NCBI GenBank assembly: GCA_035554115.1
Contig: DATMIW010000009.1
Span: 1 to 31,533, forward strand
Origin: CAXTSE01 sp035554115
GTDB lineage: Bacteria; Actinomycetota; Actinomycetes; Actinomycetales; Microbacteriaceae
Direction of reading: 5' to 3'
DNA length: 31,533 nt
Shown: piece after piece, positions 29,201 through 31,533 of the stretch
Layout: each line of letters begins with the position of its first letter
Numbering within the stretch: position 1 is the first letter of the stretch
Notes under the pieces: model-generated
What the model was told of the DNA's origin: nothing
What the model saw: only the letters and a program-made list of their open reading frames with translations
Databases searched by the model: none
Made by a program: the position numbers and the translations under genes

Positions 29201-31533
29201 GATGGTCGTGGTCGCCGACGACAGCATGGGCAGCCGGGTGTGGCCGGCGAAAGAGTCTGCGGAGTTCGTCAAGACCTGACCCGGCTTGTTGTCACCCGCT
29301 GCGGGAGTGGCACAGCTCGTCCCCGCAGGGGTGGTGAATGCGATCCGAATCGTCTGCGTCGCTCCGGGAGCGAGAGCGGGCCCGATCACTCGGACTGCGG
29401 TCGGATGCGCATTCGGCGTTGTCGTCCACCCGACGGTGTTGCCCGAGATTGAACCCGGAGTTCCGCCATTCGATGCGGCTCGCGGATCGTGGCTGATCGA
29501 GGCAAAAGGGGCCGTCGAGTAATAGATGGTCGAGCCAGCCGGAGCCGTAATGCCGGTGAGCGTATATGTGCCATCGATGTTCGTGCCCCGACCGTCTCCA
29601 TTCTTCGGGAGCACGTCGATCGTGTCGGTGAAGGAGTTCGACACGGGGTCCTGCGAGTTGATGGTCAGATTCCATGCGGAGCTGTCGCCGTAGAACGAGA
29701 GCACGTTCGATTCGACGGACTTTCCGAGGGTGGTGGCTCCGGCGGTTGGGACTCTCACACTCGCGGTCGCCTGCCGCACGGCCGCAGGACGGTTGTCGCC
29801 GGGAACGTCGACCTGAGCCGTGTTGGTCAGCACCGTTCCGGGTGCCACGGACGTGTTCGGCGGGATCTGCGCCTGGTAGGCAATCGGCTGCGGGGTGTTC
29901 GCGGGCACATTTGTGAAGGTGTACGTCAGCACCTGCTGACCGGAACCGTTCGTGGTGATACCCGTCGGCGCCGGGGTGCTCGACCCCGCAACATACGTCA
30001 TCCCGGTGGGCAGGGTGTCGGTCACAGTGAAGGTCTGGTTGGGCGGATTCGTCACGGCGAGGTCGGCTTCTGCTGTGATAGTGAAGGTCACCGGAACGCC
30101 AGGTTGCGCGGTCGTGCTTGAGGTCGTTTTGGTGATGACGCCAGTCGGGCCCTGGATCCGCATGGCGTCGCGCTGGCCGTTGGTGTTCGGCCCGTAGGTG
30201 CTGCCAGGGATGTTGGCGTATACGGAGGGGTTGGTGCTGATGTTGATGTAGTTGTTGAGCGTGGGGTACCCCGGGAAGACCGTCGCCGTGTTGTAGGGCG
30301 CGTTGAACGCCCCGACCGTCCACGACTCAGCGCCGATCGGTGCCGTCGAGGGCACGTAACCCCAGACCCTCAGGTTGTGATGGAACTGCTTGTCCACGGC
30401 AGGGTTCCACGTCATCTTCACCGCAGTAACTCCCGCGGGAAGGGTCACGAGGCAGTCATCGTCGGCATAGGCCGGCGAGATCGCGTTCGTGTGAGTGGCA
30501 CAGCTCGCGGGGAGAGGCGCCGAGATCCACGGGCTCCCCGCGACACCAACCGGTTCACCGCAGGTTTCGGTCTTGGTGTTGATCGCATCGGTGCGGTACC
30601 AGAGATGGCCCGTCGTCATGTTCGAGTAGGAGGCGCCGTCGGCCGCGACGAAGTCCGCATAGCGCGGGGTGAACGCGGCCGGGTTCTGCACCATGCTGCA
30701 TGCACCAGCAAGGTCGGCACCGCCTGGTCCGGTGTACGTGGACCACGTCACGCTGTCGGCCGAGCTCGCGAAAGGCTGGTCCTTTGCCGTATAGGGACCA
30801 GGGTTGGTGGATGTTCCAGCGGCGGGCCACGGGAGTGTCAGGTTCTGCGCTGTCCCTGGCGCTGCCCACAACCCCGCGTCCCATGGCGAGCGACCGACCG
30901 TCGGGCCGCCCTGCCAACTGATCGCGAACACGCCGTTGAGAACGAGGGTTGTTCCCGATACGTCGTTGGAGGTATTTGTCTCCGGCTGCGTGACACCATC
31001 AACAAAGGTAAATGGGCTCGGCGTTGCGCCGAAAGTGACGCCTGTGGTTGTCGTGATGGGGGTGGTGTAGCTGAACAGCAGTTGACCGGCCGCCACGAAG
31101 GTGCTCGTCGACGGGATCGCGTTGCCGAGGCTGTCGATGGTTGGCACATTCTTCAGGGAATAGTCCAGGCCGCTCAGGGTGACCGTGTAGTGCGTACCGC
31201 TGCCGCTGATCGAACAGGTCGGGGCGTTTGTCCGATTCGCGTATTGGGAGCCTGAGTACGGGATACCCGTGGCCTGAGCTGAGTCGTCGACAGCCGCGCA
31301 ACCCTCCCATTGAAGACCCGGCAACTGACCGGGCACCGAGACGGCGATGTCCACGACGAATGAATAGGTCGATGGCCCGGGAATACTTCCCGTCGTCATC
31401 GCAACGCCGTAGTCGACGACGATCGACGGGCGGTTCCCGCCGCTTCGACTCGTGATGGTGGTCTGCTGGTAGTTCTGGTTCGGGGCGCTCAGCACCAGAT
31501 CCATGCCATGGGTGCCCGTGATCGGGAGCGGCG
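23249..31533 (-). CDS. Giant DUF11-type repeat surface protein with LAFTG anchor (5' partial)
   Basis: More than 2,750 residues are visible and the frame is open to the window edge (residues PLPITGTHG precede the first internal Met), so the start and signal peptide lie outside. The N-terminal ~430 residues are a non-repeated Trp/Tyr/Pro-rich region. Three diverged DUF11-like domains follow, then 14 homologous repeats of about 129 residues with the consensus GDxVTYTVTVTNTGxVxYTxAxP, DDLSxVLDDATYNGD and LSWSGxLxVG. Each ends in a Cys pair. The C-terminus is LLAFTGA, a membrane helix and an Arg-rich tail: a LAxTG signal of the class E sortase type. It should be covalently attached to the cell wall and act in adhesion or surface structure. 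Similar proteins reach very large size in actinobacteria. Confidence 0.88.
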   Translation of the reverse strand, partial: PLPITGTHGMDLVLSAPNQNYQQTTITSRSGGNRPSIVVDYGVAMTTGSIPGPSTYSFVVDIAVSVPGQLPGLQWEGCAAVDDSAQATGIPYSGSQYANRTNAPTCSISGSGTHYTVTLSGLDYSLKNVPTIDSLGNAIPSTSTFVAAGQLLFSYTTPITTTTGVTFGATPSPFTFVDGVTQPETNTSNDVSGTTLVLNGVFAISWQGGPTVGRSPWDAGLWAAPGTAQNLTLPWPAAGTSTNPGPYTAKDQPFASSADSVTWSTYTGPGGADLAGACSMVQNPAAFTPRYADFVAADGASYSNMTTGHLWYRTDAINTKTETCGEPVGVAGSPWISAPLPASCATHTNAISPAYADDDCLVTLPAGVTAVKMTWNPAVDKQFHHNLRVWGYVPSTAPIGAESWTVGAFNAPYNTATVFPGYPTLNNYINISTNPSVYANIPGSTYGPNTNGQRDAMRIQGPTGVITKTTSSTTAQPGVPVTFTITAEADLAVTNPPNQTFTVTDTLPTGMTYVAGSSTPAPTGITTNGSGQQVLTYTFTNVPANTPQPIAYQAQIPPNTSVAPGTVLTNTAQVDVPGDNRPAAVRQATASVRVPTAGATTLGKSVESNVLSFYGDSSAWNLTINSQDPVSNSFTDTIDVLPKNGDGRGTNIDGTYTLTGITAPAGSTIYYSTAPFASISHDPRAASNGGTPGSISGNTVGWTTTPNAHPTAVRVIGPALAPGATQTIRIAFTTPAGTSCATPAAGDNKPGQVLTNSADSFAGHTRLPMLSSATTTIGDCYALDLKKYVLAKGGNPNNAADFHDANTVADYQQYAAGDTVPYRIVVTNKGTGTLTNIPVVDSLMPSCNTTIPSLAAGASQTISCSMTAGVGTTVNTASVTMTPPSGPALTPSDTAGVVVPQPYTIAKTSNPASGSAVNPGSVVQYTVTVTEPGASAAPFPSPSFTDSLAGILDDASYNGDVTASTGTATVNGSSLSWSASQIMPGQTITITYSVTVKSPDTGDHSLLNVVTPPTGISCASACSTNNPVRGIQFTKTANVAVTHPGDVVTYTVSATNTGQVAYTAGSPASLTDDLTAVLDDATYNAGSATGGATVTGSTLSWSGALAIGATTSFTYTVTIKNPNTGNNTLSNTIVSNTAGSNCASGSSDPLCTSVVKVQSYTVAKTSSAQTVAPGGVVSYTVTVTNTGSVPYTTAAPASFTDDLSQVLNGATYNGDASGGASVTGTTLSWSGALPVGASATVTYSVTVAVPATNKTLTNQVAPTGAGGSCVTAADCQTITLVGTYTVQKSVSSATTTPGSTVTYTVVVTNTSPVAFTASNPASFTDSLVGDLDDASYSGGATATAGTVSYAAPTLSWSGPLPVGGTQTISYTLVVDNPDSGDHTLTNVVFTPPNVGNCDTGSTDPACSTTTLVQSYRAVKTADTNVAIPGSTITYTVTVTNTGQVAYPAGTPATVSDDLSGVLNGADYVAGSLVADTGTASLAGSTITWSGPLAVGETTTFHYQVVVQPGPDPRLDNTITTGPGGNCSVGSNDPVCEVIVPTKSYEVLKSASQTTAIPGDTITYTITLTNTGSVAYTSAAGDEASFSDDLANVLDDADYVAGSLSNGAVLGADNVIRWSGALPVGGQETFTYQVTVHTPDTGDHSLDNRVLTPPGIGGACTTDSTDPGCNSVVPVQSYTVSKTVDLAQAQPGDRVSYTIVVTNTGQVDYTGAAPAALADDLSAVLDDASYNGDVAATSGAVAVAGAALTWSGALVVGGTATITYSVTVTGSAGGNHKLDNAVTPTAAGGSCAAAGACATEVPVRMLQIVKSASPASTTEGGVVSYTVTLTNTGAVDFTAAAPASFSDDLSAVLDDASYQAGSATGGGVFASPTLSWSGIQLAAGASTSFTYSVRVDSPDSGDHLLDNVVTAPPGLGSNCDAGSTDPDCSTRTPVRSLHVTKTSSATVASPGDTVSYTIVVTNTGALPYDVATPASFTDDLTQIIDDAVYQNDEAATSGAVAYAAPVLSWNGILAVGGSATITYSVVVSVPTTGDGSLTNVVVTPPGVGGNCDAGSTDPDCTTVTDVRAYAVTKTVSATSVMPGDVITYTVTVRNTGNVDYTAAAPASVSDDLSAVTDDADYNGDATSGAIVAGNTLSWAGPLAVGAVVTISYSFTLHNPPTGDLILNNAVDPSDSSGSCATGPQCATQTLVQAMHVTKTASQTTGLEGDTITYTIEVENIGQVAYADASFTDNLAQVTDDATFVAGSLTNGATLSSGVISWHGPLAVGAVELITYQVRVASPDRGNHSLNNTVVTPPGTGANCDPGSSDPDCTVVVPIQSFHVTKNADVTDFVPGDVVTYTITVTNTGQVDFPAGSPASFTDDLAQVLDDATYQSDATATGGTVDVTAGVLSWSGALPIGATVTITYSVQINDPDTGDKVLTNVAVTPAGSGGNCPSGSTDPECESTLPGPSLEVQKSASSSIVLAGGVLTYSVHITNTGSVDFTSGNPATVSDDLSGVLDDATYNGDADHGATVSGSTLTWSGPLAIGASITITYSVTAKTTGAGDRLVDNAVSTPPGVPSNCSGASTDPDCATRTPVKAFTSVKSTTASGTLQPGSTIQYQVLVTNTGQVNYTLAQPASFTDDFSQVLDDARYNDDATATGGSTSYAVPILSWTGPLAVGATGTITYSFTINSTGGDGRLRNAVVSSGSGGNCFAAALGVDCQLDTFAVHDPTDPGLLAFTGAAITGTIVSAVLLLGLGGLMAVVDRRRRGVRREGFEA
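23363..23377 (-). other. LAFTG sortase E-type sorting signal
   Basis: These codons encode L-A-F-T-G near the C-terminus of the giant protein, followed by about 22 hydrophobic residues and RRRRGVRR. LAxTG is the known preference of class E sortases of high-GC Gram-positive bacteria. No sortase gene is in the window. Confidence 0.8.
23412..28831 (-). repeat. Fourteen tandem ~387-bp coding repeats
   Basis: The C-terminal two thirds of the giant gene is a tandem array of 14 diverged units (about 387 bp, 129 residues each), from QPYTIAKTSN near 28831 to the final unit ending near 23412. Units are related at protein level but differ at DNA level, so the array looks old rather than recently expanded. 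The plus strand shows long spurious open frames as a result. Confidence 0.85.

Noticed and set aside
23249..31533. Tandem repeats considered as a possible CRISPR or mobile array.
   Set aside because: The period is about 387 bp and is fully coding in one frame with protein-level conservation; no short identical direct repeats or spacers are present.

Overview
The window looks like chromosomal DNA of a high-GC actinobacterium, most likely a member of Microbacteriaceae. The reasons are the archaeal-type aspartyl-tRNA synthetase end, the 32-residue bS22 protein next to a BldC-like regulator, many leaderless genes with a TANNNT -10 box 6-7 nt before the start codon, and a LAFTG wall-sorting signal of the class E sortase kind. 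This assignment is inference from gene content; no rRNA or tRNA gene is present.

Layout. 1-2758: end of aspS, a Dabb protein and a glutaredoxin-like protein (minus), a HAD-IB hydrolase (plus), bS22 and a BldC-like gene (minus), and an ArsR-type regulator (minus). 2803-8003: a potassium uptake pair (TrkH/KtrB and TrkA/KtrA), proC (minus), a cation diffusion facilitator, and an LCP cell-wall ligase gene broken by one in-frame TGA. 8000-9100: tadA and upp, divergent from crossed leaderless promoters. 9450-12754: a winged-helix regulator, a DGPF/YciI protein with its ECF42-type sigma factor, and a RibD/DHFR-like reductase. 12922-14530: an RsmC-like methyltransferase and a divergent MarR regulator with a likely operator over its own -10 box.

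14818-22502 is the most interesting block. Two divergent operons start from one shared promoter near 18432-18441. The minus operon encodes an SDR, a PlsC-type acyltransferase and an alkyl-DHAP-synthase-like flavoprotein. The plus operon encodes a degenerate ferritin-like protein, a fatty acyl-CoA reductase fused to a HAD domain, and an intact ferritin-like di-iron protein. Together these resemble the enzyme set of eukaryotic peroxisomal ether-lipid synthesis (acyltransferase, AGPS, alkyl-DHAP reductase, FAR) with an added di-iron protein, so the block is a candidate bacterial ether-lipid pathway.

22674-31533 (minus) holds a giant extracellular repeat protein (more than 2,750 residues, cut by the window edge). 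It has 14 homologous repeats of about 129 residues and a LAFTG anchor, and is followed by a small membrane-anchored protein.

Non-coding structure: two copies of a near-perfect long palindrome (14639-14679, 22572-22606), both between convergent genes; two ~80-bp MITE-like elements with GCGTTCTGCAGGA-type ends (4928-5008, 10213-10291); three hairpin terminators between convergent genes; and five divergent gene pairs whose opposing -10 boxes overlap or interlock.
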